Below the pieces are notes generated by a model that saw nothing but the letters and a program-made list of their open reading frames with translations, did not search any database and was not told where the DNA came from. From Actinomycetota bacterium (GTDB lineage: Bacteria; Actinomycetota; Thermoleophilia; Solirubrobacterales; JACPNS01): DNA of 64,000 nt. The stretch's first letter is position 1. The number at the start of each line of letters is the position of its first letter. A program made the translations under genes and the position numbers. Shown here in pieces: positions 9,692 through 19,700 of the stretch. Location: assembly GCA_016213645.1 (NCBI GenBank), contig JACQZY010000005.1:1-64000 (forward strand), given 5' to 3'.

Positions 9692-11041
9692 ATGACCCTC
9701 CTGATCGAACCTCGCGCGCTCAACGGAGCGCTTGCGTCGCTGGAGGCCGATAGGCCCGGCGACGCCGAGCACGCAATGAGTGCGCTGTGGTCCCTGGGAA
9801 TGCAGGACGAAACCGAGCCTTTCACCGTCAGCCGCCATGAGACTCAGCTGTTCCTGTGGTCAACGCTGCCACGAAAGTACTTGACCGGCGTCGAGGGTCA
9901 ATTGGCCGTGGCCGAGGCGATCGGTGAATTTTTTGACCGGCTGGGCGATCGGGCGAAGGACCTTTCCACGCTTTGCCGATTGCCGGTCACGCGACAGATC
10001 ATCGATTCGTTCGATCGCTCGTGGGATCTCGGCTTTCGTCTGATGTGCAAGGAGCTGAAGCGCGCCGGCCTGGGGGCGCCCAACCTACCTGACTTCGAGT
10101 GGGGCATGACGACGGGAGTTCTCGAAGCGATCGCAAGAGAGTCGATCGAGGACCTGATCGACGACGCGATCGACGCCGGAATGCTGATCGCTGGTTCGAC
10201 GACGTTCAATAAAGGCTGCAGACAGATCGCCGCTGGCTTTCTTGACTCGGATCAGATTCCGCTCGAGCTGCGGCAAGCCGTCGAATCGCGTACTTGGCGC
10301 AAACTGATCGAAGATGAACGGCTCGACCGGCGAATCGCAACGGCCGACGAACCGCTTCGCCGCCTGCTCGAACCCGCGATACGACGAGCACAGGCGTACG
10401 AGAGTCCCATCGTCGCCATCGAAGCGCCGCTCTTACGCTGGCTGCTGCAATACGACAACGGAACCGTACCGCTCACGGCGACCGGAAACCTCGCACGCGC
10501 GGTCGTACGTGCCGCGGCATCCGAACACTCGGAGCTGACACGCCACAACCCTTACGGGGCGGAACCTCGCGGCGTGGATGACCTGTACCAACTTCAGGAA
10601 CTCGCGGATTTCGCGCTCAACGCGAAACTTCTGCGCCGAAGCCGCAAAATGCTCGTAGCGACACCGCTCGCTCGAACGGCTTGTACCGATCGGACGGTCT
10701 TGGCCGGCGCCATCGAGCGGACGTTATTGAAAGGCGAGGATTTCACCTCGGCCGTATACGAATCCGCCTGCGCAGTGCTCGCGACCGCCGCACCAGTGAC
10801 ACGCGAAGCGCTGCTCGATCAGGTACTCGACATGGTCAGCACACGGTGGCACACACTCGACGGATCGCCGCCTACCCATTACGAAATTTATAGTCCGATC
10901 GCCGAACTGAATCGCCTGCTCGAAACCCTCGGCGCGATGGAGCGACGGTCCTATGACGAGCCCTACCAGTTGACCACGGCCGGTACGCGGCTGATCGAAC
11001 GCGCGCTGCTGACGCGCATGCAACGGGCGATGGCGCAGTAG
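9692..11041 (+). CDS. Hypothetical protein; segment PLLRWLLQYDNGTVPLTATGNLARAVV resembles pRiA4b ORF-3/SEC-C-associated actinobacterial proteins
   Basis: 449-aa ORF; weak motif resemblance only. Confidence 0.7.
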   Translation: MTLLIEPRALNGALASLEADRPGDAEHAMSALWSLGMQDETEPFTVSRHETQLFLWSTLPRKYLTGVEGQLAVAEAIGEFFDRLGDRAKDLSTLCRLPVTRQIIDSFDRSWDLGFRLMCKELKRAGLGAPNLPDFEWGMTTGVLEAIARESIEDLIDDAIDAGMLIAGSTTFNKGCRQIAAGFLDSDQIPLELRQAVESRTWRKLIEDERLDRRIATADEPLRRLLEPAIRRAQAYESPIVAIEAPLLRWLLQYDNGTVPLTATGNLARAVVRAAASEHSELTRHNPYGAEPRGVDDLYQLQELADFALNAKLLRRSRKMLVATPLARTACTDRTVLAGAIERTLLKGEDFTSAVYESACAVLATAAPVTREALLDQVLDMVSTRWHTLDGSPPTHYEIYSPIAELNRLLETLGAMERRSYDEPYQLTTAGTRLIERALLTRMQRAMAQ

Positions 11042-11162
11042 GCGACGGCGTCGTAGGGCGATCGCAGGCGAGATAATGCAGGGTGAGTCACAATCTCCAG
11101 AACCCCCGCATAAACGAGTCGATCAGGCTTCTTGATCACGACCGCGGTTTCGGTTCAATTCT

Positions 11163-12014
11163 TCAAACTTCGAACATCGTCGGCGGACCGGTCTTGTCTT
11201 CGACAGCGAGAAAATCTTCAAACTGAGCAGGCGTCTCGACCAACTTCGCGCCCTCCGCAATCAACGACCGGTTTCCCGGCGGCGTGTCATCGGAAAGACC
11301 GATCGCCGCCACGCGTCGGCCGATCGCCAGGCCCTGCCTTCCCGCATTTAGCGTGCCGCCTCGTTCACGAGCCTCCACCACGAGTACCGCGTCGGAAAGC
11401 GCGACAATCGTCCCGTTTCTCGCCATCGCGTTTCCGGCCGACCACTTCTGTCGCGGGGCGAACTGCGAAACGACGAGCACTCGACCCCAGTCGAAGACCT
11501 CGCTAAGCGATCGCTTTATGCGAAAGCCCGAAATCCCCTCGGGCAAAACAATGACAGTGCCGCCGCCTGCCGCGAGCGCGCCGCAATGACCCTCGGTATC
11601 GACGCCGCGCGCATAGCCGGAGATCACGCTCCGCCCGGCGTCGACGGCCCGCTGCGCGCATGCCTTCGTCGCCGTCAGACCACGCACCGACGCATCGCGC
11701 GATCCACAAACGCCGAGTCCCGGCGTGTCAAGCATCTCGCGGTTTCCCCGCGTAAATAAATACGGCGGTGGCGCGCCGAGATCTCGCAGCGACGCCGGGT
11801 ATTCGCGGTCGAAGATCGTGACGAGCGAGATGCCGTCAGCCGTGAGCATGTCCGCGAATTCCGTGTCTTCGCGGCGTTCACTCGTGTCGATGCGATCCCA
11901 AGCGGCACGGAATACGGACGGACCATCGGCCTCCAATGCTTTGCGCGCACGCACGCCACTGCCAAGCCAATCGATCGTGGCCAGCTGCGACGGGAGAGTT
12001 CCCACGCCGTTCAC
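11163..12014 (-). CDS. DprA/Smf-like (SLOG superfamily) Rossmann protein
   Basis: FDREYPASLRDLGAPPPYLFTRGN, VISGYARGVDTEGHCGALAAGGGTVIVLPEGI, ARNGTIVALSDAVLVVEARERGGTLNAGRQGLAIGRRVAAIG. Confidence 0.85.
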   Translation of the reverse strand: MNGVGTLPSQLATIDWLGSGVRARKALEADGPSVFRAAWDRIDTSERREDTEFADMLTADGISLVTIFDREYPASLRDLGAPPPYLFTRGNREMLDTPGLGVCGSRDASVRGLTATKACAQRAVDAGRSVISGYARGVDTEGHCGALAAGGGTVIVLPEGISGFRIKRSLSEVFDWGRVLVVSQFAPRQKWSAGNAMARNGTIVALSDAVLVVEARERGGTLNAGRQGLAIGRRVAAIGLSDDTPPGNRSLIAEGAKLVETPAQFEDFLAVEDKTGPPTMFEV

Positions 12015-12015
12015 T

Positions 12016-12879
12016 TCACGAGGCCTTCATCGTGCGTGCCGCAACCAGGCCAAGCACCAGGCGCGCGCCTGAATCGGATAAAGCAGCGGCGGCGTTTTTC
12101 ATGGTTCGTCCGGTCATATAAACGTCGTCGATCAGTATCACGACCTTACCGGCCACTTCGCCATCGACGACGAACTGATGAGAGAGGTCCATTTCGGCTC
12201 GCGAGGCCGATTTGGCCTCGGGGCGAACGCGGGTCACCGCACTGATTGGCAGTAACGGCCGATCGATCGCCAGGGCCACCGCGGCGGCGATTCGCTCGCC
12301 GAAACTGCGGACGTCTGCTCGATGGCCCGGCACCGAAACGACCATTTCCCCAAAGAACGCATACCACGGATGCCGCCGGATCACACGTGTGAGTGCGTCC
12401 ACGAGCTCCGAGAACGCCGCGTCGTCCCGCTGATATTTGGCGCGGTTCACGAGAGCGCCGGCGGGAGCGTTTTCCCATTCCATAGCCGGCTGTCCGGGCC
12501 TCGGAGCCTTATAGAAACCAAGCGCGATCAACGACTTCAATGGCGGTTCGCTCGGGATGATGAGAATCTCGGAAAAGAATGACATCGCGCGTTCTACTCC
12601 GTCGACGATCACTTCAGGAACGACGAAACTGTGAGTCCAGCGCGGATGCTCGCCCTCGGTCAGCCGGCGTTCTCGAAGGCCACGCCGGCGGTATACCGAC
12701 TCGAGATGCGCGGCTATCGCTTGAGGACCGCGCATATATGCAACGGCGACCCCGTTCCGCTTCAAGAAGTCGAAACTCTCGATCGACGACCCCCGGCCGT
12801 TCTCCTGAAATACGTCGAGATCAAGCATGGCGAACATATGTTCGCTGGTTGTTCGGACGGCAAACTGGCGAGACGGCAA
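12016..12879 (-). CDS. ComF-like phosphoribosyltransferase-fold protein
   Basis: GKVVILIDDVYMTGRTMKNAAAAL (PRPP loop), SASRAEMDLSHQFVV similar to ComF; one-nt gap to downstream dprA-like gene. Confidence 0.78.
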   Translation of the reverse strand: MPSRQFAVRTTSEHMFAMLDLDVFQENGRGSSIESFDFLKRNGVAVAYMRGPQAIAAHLESVYRRRGLRERRLTEGEHPRWTHSFVVPEVIVDGVERAMSFFSEILIIPSEPPLKSLIALGFYKAPRPGQPAMEWENAPAGALVNRAKYQRDDAAFSELVDALTRVIRRHPWYAFFGEMVVSVPGHRADVRSFGERIAAAVALAIDRPLLPISAVTRVRPEAKSASRAEMDLSHQFVVDGEVAGKVVILIDDVYMTGRTMKNAAAALSDSGARLVLGLVAARTMKAS

Positions 12880-12949
12880 GAACAGACAGCGTTTCAGCGA
12901 GCCGATTTCGCCGGCAGGATGGTTAGCCGCTCAAGTCGGCCCGTCGCCC

Positions 12950-14614
12950 TCAACTAAACCGGAAGTAGATCACCTGGTCGGCGTGGTCCACCGAGTTGCT
13001 GCTTTGCGAGACGGCGGAGATCGCGAGGTGGAAGCTAGAGCCGGCGGTCACCGTGCCGCCGTGAGCCGAGATGCAGGATCCCAGGTCGAGTGAGAATGTG
13101 AGGGTTTGGGCTGCGTCGGCCGGTGCGTCGCCGCGTGAGTCGCGCATCGCGCCCAGCGCGCCGCCGGTGGCGGTGAGGTTTGAATCCGTCGTGGCAAACG
13201 CCGACTGTGGACACTGCGGCGCGGTGGCCGAGCCGGGTGTGGGCATCGGCGCGCCGGGAGCGTTCGGTAGTTGCACCTGGTAGTCGAGCAGGCCGATGTC
13301 GATCGGCGTGCGGCCCTCGCCGGCGCCCTTGATCGGCCGACGTTGCGGTCGCCAAACCGTGAATGTCATCGGGCCGGACGACGCGGTCGGCAACACGATC
13401 GGGTTGGTTTTGGTGCCGACCGCGCTGGCGGCGACCGGATATCCGAACGCGACGGTGGCGCCGCCGCTGTCGGTGAGTTGCTTAACCGCGGGAACGGTCT
13501 TGAAGACGAACCCGAGCGAACCGAGGAACGCGTCGCCGCCGGTGATCTCCGTCATCAAATCGCCGGAGTGGATCTGTTCTCCGGTCGCGTGCGGCGCCAG
13601 CCTGAACTCGGCGCCGGACGGTCCCTGGGAGCCGCCGGAGATCGTGCCCATGCCGTCGCCGTCGGTGTCACAACAAGAAGGAAACGCCTCGCCGCCTCCG
13701 CCCTCCTCCGGCGGCTTCTGAATTCCACCGGTGCCGCCGGTCGAGCAATAGGTGAGGCTTTGGCAGTCCAACTCCGTGCCGGACTGCACATTGGTGAAGA
13801 CGATCGTGAGATTGTCGGCCATCGCCTGGTCGATCTTGTCCGGCGTGATGCCGGCGGCACTGGCGTTGACGCTCTGGTCGAGGTCCAGCACAAGCTGCGA
13901 GAAAACGCCGAACCCGGACGGTCGCGGCGCGGCGGGATCGACCGCGTCGATCACTCCGTTGGCGTTGGCGTCGATGTCCAGCGCCGTCGGCACGCCGTCG
14001 CCGTCCGGGTCGGCGCCGGCTTCTCCGGCGTCGAACCCGCGCACCGAGCCGCGAACGGTCGGTCGGTCTCCGGCCGCTGCAGCGCGCGCGCCGCTGACCA
14101 GGCCGTATCCGCGCGCGCCGACGGGCACGCCACGCTTCGCCTTGGCGGTACGTGATCGCGCGACAAACCGGCCGGCGGGCCGCGTCACGAGCTTGGCGTA
14201 GCCGTCGCGTACCCGCACTTTGCCCAGTTTCGCGCCGGCCTTCACGCCGACTTCGGCCTTGGCCCCGCTGCCGCCCACGACGATCGGTCCGGCGTAATGG
14301 CCGCTCTTGTCAAGTAGGTGCAGCGTGACGATTTTGCCCGGCGATTTGAGCTTGAACGCGCCACGCTTCGCCTTCACCGAAGCCGACTTGCCGCCGGTGG
14401 AGATCGCAACGACCGTGTAATCGAATTTGGAGAGCTTCCCAGTGATCGTGGCCGCGCCGGCGGGAGCGGCGGCCATGAGCAGGGCGGCGGCGATCAATCC
14501 GGCGAAGATGCAGATACTGGACCACGTGAGCGGCTGGAACAAGGACCGGCTGCGGTCGCCAAATCGATGGCATCGGCGATCGAGAATCAAACCCGCAAAG
14601 CTGAATTCACTCAC
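12950..14614 (-). CDS. Secreted protein with calcium-binding-type aspartate repeats (DPDGDGVPTALDIDANANGVID); GTG start at 14614 likely within ORF 12950..14794
   Basis: FAGLIAAALLMAAAPAGAATITG signal peptide-like segment; Asp-rich loops. Confidence 0.65.
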   Translation of the reverse strand: MSEFSFAGLILDRRCHRFGDRSRSLFQPLTWSSICIFAGLIAAALLMAAAPAGAATITGKLSKFDYTVVAISTGGKSASVKAKRGAFKLKSPGKIVTLHLLDKSGHYAGPIVVGGSGAKAEVGVKAGAKLGKVRVRDGYAKLVTRPAGRFVARSRTAKAKRGVPVGARGYGLVSGARAAAAGDRPTVRGSVRGFDAGEAGADPDGDGVPTALDIDANANGVIDAVDPAAPRPSGFGVFSQLVLDLDQSVNASAAGITPDKIDQAMADNLTIVFTNVQSGTELDCQSLTYCSTGGTGGIQKPPEEGGGGEAFPSCCDTDGDGMGTISGGSQGPSGAEFRLAPHATGEQIHSGDLMTEITGGDAFLGSLGFVFKTVPAVKQLTDSGGATVAFGYPVAASAVGTKTNPIVLPTASSGPMTFTVWRPQRRPIKGAGEGRTPIDIGLLDYQVQLPNAPGAPMPTPGSATAPQCPQSAFATTDSNLTATGGALGAMRDSRGDAPADAAQTLTFSLDLGSCISAHGGTVTAGSSFHLAISAVSQSSNSVDHADQVIYFRFS

Positions 14615-14705
14615 ACCCGAACCATAAATGGCCGGTGTCGATCCGTGTCGGCACGTCGGACGTCTCGCCTCGCATGGTGGAACGAAACGCAAGGTGAAAT
14701 CACGT

Positions 14706-14739
14706 CCGGGCGGCGGCGCTTTCCGATGCCGCCGCCCGG
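14706..14739 (-). terminator. Perfect 12-bp GC hairpin just downstream of 14754..15251
   Basis: ccgggcggcggc-gctttccgat-gccgccgcccgg; no T-tract on the minus strand. Confidence 0.45.
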
Positions 14740-14753
14740 GTTCCTTCCCTTCC

Positions 14754-15251
14754 CTATTGCCGCATCCCCAGAAACTCGTGTGTCTTGGGTCCACACCACT
14801 TGGCGCCGCGCTTGATCGGCTTCACGCGCACGGTGGTCTTCACGTACACCTGGTCATTGGTCTGGCCCTCCATCACCGCGTAGGTGCCGAAGTAGCCCCG
14901 GTTTACGGCTCGCACTCGGTACTTGCGACCGCTCTGGCGATAGGTGAAAACGAACGACTCGCTGAAGTGCCCTGTGGCGTCAACGGGAATTTCGTCCGAC
15001 GGACTGAGCGTGGAAAACCAGATCGAAAAGTTGCGGATGCCGCATATTTTGCGCTGCCACTCGGTCTCGTAGTAAGACACGTCGCCGGTTCCGCTCGTCA
15101 GCAGTTTGATGTAGCCGTAGTCGTTGATCGCGCCGCCAATGTAAGTGGCGTCGGTCGGACCGGCGGCGACCGCCGGCGCTGCAAGCGAGAGCATCGCCGC
15201 CACGCTTAGTCCTACAAACAGGTTGCGGGTCCGACAGCCGGGGAGCTTCAT
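14754..15251 (-). CDS. Small secreted protein, unknown function
   Basis: N-terminal signal peptide (LFVGLSVAAMLSLAAPAVAAG). Confidence 0.75.
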   Translation of the reverse strand: MKLPGCRTRNLFVGLSVAAMLSLAAPAVAAGPTDATYIGGAINDYGYIKLLTSGTGDVSYYETEWQRKICGIRNFSIWFSTLSPSDEIPVDATGHFSESFVFTYRQSGRKYRVRAVNRGYFGTYAVMEGQTNDQVYVKTTVRVKPIKRGAKWCGPKTHEFLGMRQ

Positions 15252-15531
15252 TCAAGGCCTTTCGGTTTTCGGGGGGATTGGGGGATGCCGAGAAGGCGAC
15301 TTGGGCATCTGGCCTCGCGCAGGATGAGACCGTTTCTACTGGGGGTTCCGTCCGTTAGCTCCAACTTTACGGCTTTGCGGGCATTTTTATAAGCGTGCAA
15401 ATTACGGATAATCACCGATTCCATTTTCCCGGCGGTTTCGCTCTTCGATTTACCTCCGCGGACCCGTGCGAAGAGACTTGACCCGTTTCTAGTCGGAACA
15501 AGCAAGGCGACAATTCGTACGGCCGCCTACG

Positions 15532-16542
15532 ATGTGGGAATCTATGAACGCATTCGATCAAACCGCCCCCACGACTACCGGACCCGCCGCCGGCGAGGCG
15601 GTTCCCTCGGCGCCAGTATCCGCCGCGGACACTTCCGGCGGCCCCGGCCTGCCGTTGCTGCACAGCGGCAAGGTGCGCGACACGTACGAGCTTCCCGACG
15701 GCAACCTGCTGATGGTCGCCAGCGATCGCATCAGCACCTTCGACGCCGTACACCCCACGACGATCCATTGCAAAGGCAAGCTGCTGACGGGGCTCTCGGT
15801 CTTCTGGTTTGAGCAGACGTCCGAGATCGTGCCCAATCACTTGATCTCGTTTGCCGAGGACGTGCCCGACGAGATGCGCGGACGCGGGCTAAAGGTGAAG
15901 CGCCTGAAGATGCTGCCGATCGAGTGTGTGGTGCGCGGATACCTGGCCGGTAGCGGCTGGGCTGATTATCAGGCCACCGGCGCCGTCTGTGGCATCGAGT
16001 TGCCGCCGGGACTTACCGAGTCGGCGGAGCTGCCGGAACCGATCTTTACACCCGCCACAAAAGCCGACGTGGGCGAACACGACGAAAACATCGACGCCGC
16101 CACCGCGGCCGAGCTTGTTGGTGGACAAGAGACCTTCGACCGCCTGCGCGAACTGTCGATTGAGCTTTACGAGTTTGGGCGAAATCATGCGCGCGAGCGC
16201 GGCATCATCCTCGCCGACACCAAGTTCGAGTTCGGGATCGACTCTGACACCGGCGAAATCACGCTGGGCGACGAGGTGCTGACACCGGACTCGTCGCGCT
16301 TCTGGCCGGCCGATGAATACGAACCGGGCGGCCCGCAGCCGTCGTTTGACAAACAGTTCGTGCGCGACTGGGCTGCTGGAACCGGTTGGGACAAGTCTTC
16401 CCCGGCCCCGGCGATCCCACAGGACGTGGAAATGCAGACGCGTCAGCGCTACATGGAGGCGTTTGTCCGGCTTACCGGCGAGCCGCCGCCATCGTGGATG
16501 GCGCGCGCAAGTGCGGGCGCGGGTCCAGCGGCAGGTTGCTGA
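15532..16542 (+). CDS. purC: Phosphoribosylaminoimidazole-succinocarboxamide synthase (SAICAR synthetase)
   Basis: SGKVRDTYELPDGNLLMVASDRISTFDAV, PIECVVRGYLAGSGWADYQ, ILADTKFEFG. Confidence 0.95.
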   Translation: MWESMNAFDQTAPTTTGPAAGEAVPSAPVSAADTSGGPGLPLLHSGKVRDTYELPDGNLLMVASDRISTFDAVHPTTIHCKGKLLTGLSVFWFEQTSEIVPNHLISFAEDVPDEMRGRGLKVKRLKMLPIECVVRGYLAGSGWADYQATGAVCGIELPPGLTESAELPEPIFTPATKADVGEHDENIDAATAAELVGGQETFDRLRELSIELYEFGRNHARERGIILADTKFEFGIDSDTGEITLGDEVLTPDSSRFWPADEYEPGGPQPSFDKQFVRDWAAGTGWDKSSPAPAIPQDVEMQTRQRYMEAFVRLTGEPPPSWMARASAGAGPAAGC

Positions 16543-16777
16543 AACCGCCGGTCGAGCAGACCGAGCGACTAAAAATCACGAATATTTGCGGTGATTCAGC
16601 GGCATCGCGGCTAAAGCAGGCACCCTGGTAAAGCCGATGAACATTTTTGTGTGTCCAGGCAGGCATTGGCCGCATCCACGTAGAACTCCTACGCTCAACA
16701 GACACGCTTGAACGAAGAGAGATAAAGAGATTCGCCGGCGTGGCAGACGTCGGCGCGCAGGAGGGGACAACGGCAAG

Positions 16778-19700
16778 ATGCCGCTCACGAGAACCAATTC
16801 GCGACCAGTACGGATGGTGCTGCTTGCGTTCGCACTTACATTGACGTGCCTACCGGCCGCGGCCACCAACGCCCGCGCGGCCGCAGGCGTGGCGATCAGC
16901 GCTCCGGCCTCCGGCGCGACGATCACGAGCATTCCCTTCGACATCGACTTCGCCGCCGTCGAGCCAACCAGCGACTCTTTCTGCCGGATCGACGGCGGAG
17001 CCTGGAGCGCGTGCTTTGAACCCTCTTGGACCGTGGACCGCCTCGCCAACGGAGCGCATACCGCGCAGATCCTCAATCGCGACACGACCGGCTCCACCGC
17101 AACTTCGAGTGTGAGCTTCACGCTCGCCGACGTGACCGCGCCGACGGCGACCGTTGACGCGCCCACCGACGGCTCAACGCTCACAGACTCTGGCGCCGTG
17201 CCACCGATCGTGACAACCATCAGCGGCGGCTACCTGAGCGCGCTTTGCGCCTACGACGATGAACGTGCGGTTGACTGCGACATGATGTCGGCGTACGACC
17301 CAACCCCGCTGGCGAACGGCTCCCACACCGCACGCGTGACGGTCTACGACGGAGCAGGCAACGCGAGCACGGCAACGTCGAGCATCACGATGGCCGACGT
17401 ATCGCCACCGTCACTTACCGTGAACTCGCCGGACGAAGCGGCAACGCTGACGGACCAGCCGGAATTTGACGTAACCGTCGACGACCCGATGACCAAGGTC
17501 TACGTGGGAGGTACCGGCGGCAGGATTCACCAGCTCAGCGTCGCGTCCGGCGGAAACCTGATTGTGCGCCCGCCGACGTTTCCGAACGGCATCCATGACG
17601 TAACGTTTTTCGCCGTCGACGCAGCCGGGAACCAGTCCACGGCCACGCGCAACTTCACGCTCTCCGACTCCACGGCGCCGGTGCTTTCGAATCTTCAGCC
17701 CGCCGACTCTTCAACCGTCGACGGTGATCGCGTGCTCGTGGGCTTCGATTCTGATGATCCGGCGGTGACGGGAACGTGCGAAATCGACGGCTACGCGTCG
17801 TTCGACTGTTATCCCGGCGCGATGTTCACCGTCAACAACCTGACCGCCGGAGCGCACCAGCTCACCGTCGCCGTCACCGACCAAAGCGGAAACGCGACAA
17901 GTGAAATCAGCAACTTCAGCATCAGCGTGACCTCGGAGGGCTCACTGACGATCGCCTCGCCCGCCAATGGTTCCACTTACAGCGCCGAGCCACGTCTGAT
18001 GCTGAGCGGCATTGGCTCGATCGAATACGTCCGCTGCCGTCTGGGTGGCAGCGGCCCATGGTTTGACTGCGATGACGCTGGACGACTCAAGGGGATCACG
18101 AAGGACGCCGACTCAGTTCAGGTTCGTGCGCTGGATTCCAACGGAGACCTGCGGACCGCAAGCTCCAGCTTCACGATCGCCGACAATGCGCCGCCCACAT
18201 TGCAGGTCGATTTTCCCGCCTCGGGCGAGAGCGTCACCAGGCTTTCTGCATTCGCGCCGCAGATTCGTGCCAAAGAGCAATACGCGGACGGCGGCGACAG
18301 CGAGGGCGTGACGGTCCGCTGCAAGCTCGATTCGGCTTCGTTCGTTGCCTGCGACCGGTTGCTCGACCCGGATGACGCGCTTGTGGCCGGCTCGCACACG
18401 CTCAAGGTCCGTGCGACCGATTGGGCCGGAAACCTCGCCACGCAGACCGTCAACTTCAGCGCAGGCGACACTGTGGCCCCGTCGATCCGGATTCTCACAC
18501 CGCAAGACGGCGCGAGCTTTGCGACCGAGCGGCCGTCGCTGCTGTTCTGGAGTGACGATCCGACCGCCCACTTCACTTGTCGCGTCGACTCCGGGTCCGA
18601 GCAGGACTGCGTGGAAGGCTGGACTTGGATACCGAACGAATTCAACGGTGACGCGATCGGCGCAGGTGCGCACACACTGCACGTGACGGGAGTCGATCAC
18701 GCCGGCAATACCGCGACCGCGAGCATCAGCCTCACTGTGACCGACGTCACTGCCCCTGTCCTCACGATCGTCGCCCCGGGTGACGGAGACACTCTGACCG
18801 ACCACGTCTCCACCACGTGGATTGCGAGCGAGAGGATTGTGCGCGTCCGCTGCCGGATCGACAGCGGACCGTGGATCAGCGATTCCGCTGCGTGCCGCGT
18901 CGGCGACGAGTACGGCGCGACGAGCGGTGAATTTGTTCCGACGACGCTGACCAACGATTCCCACACGCTCACCGTCGAGGGATACGACTCGGCGGGCAAT
19001 TCCGGCGCCGCCACCGTGTCCGTGACCGTTGACGACACCACAGCGCCCAGCGTTCGCGTGCTCGGATTCACGCAGTCGATCGTTCGCGATTTCGGCGATG
19101 CGCCGACCGGCGTGGATTATCAGTCGGACGACGAATCCGCGAGCTTCCAGTGCAAGCTCGACAGCGACGACTTCGTGGCCTGCAACGGAGAATCCGGCCA
19201 CGGCAGCTGGAGCTTTGCGCCTCCGACCCCGGGTCCTCACGCGGTGATCGTCCGTGCCACCGACGCGTCCGGCCTGAGCGCGGACGCGAGCGTCGGCTTC
19301 ACGGTCGCCGACTCGACGCCACCGGCGATCGGCGTGCGCATCGGCGAGACCCCGCTGTTTGACGGCGCAATGACGCCGATCTCGTTCACGGCGCTGATCG
19401 ACCTTGACGGCGCGGTCACCGCAAGCTGCTCAATTGACAGCGCGGCGGCAATCGACTGCTCGGGCGGGTCGCTGGCGGTCAACTTCGGCACGGGCGGCGC
19501 TCACACGCTTGCCGTCACCGCCGATGACTCGGCCTCCAACCAGACAGTCAAAACGCTGCATCTGACCGTTGACCCGGCGACCGTTCCTCCGCCTCCGGTC
19601 ACGCCTCCGGTCACGCCTCCGGTCACGCCGCCCGACAACCCGCCCGCGACGCCGCCGGCCACGCCTGCGCCGCCGGCCACGCCGACGATCGCGATCGCGG

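Noticed and set aside
19597-19632. 12-bp tandem repeat as a regulatory iteron
   Set aside because: In frame and encodes a VTPP linker inside the Ig-like protein.
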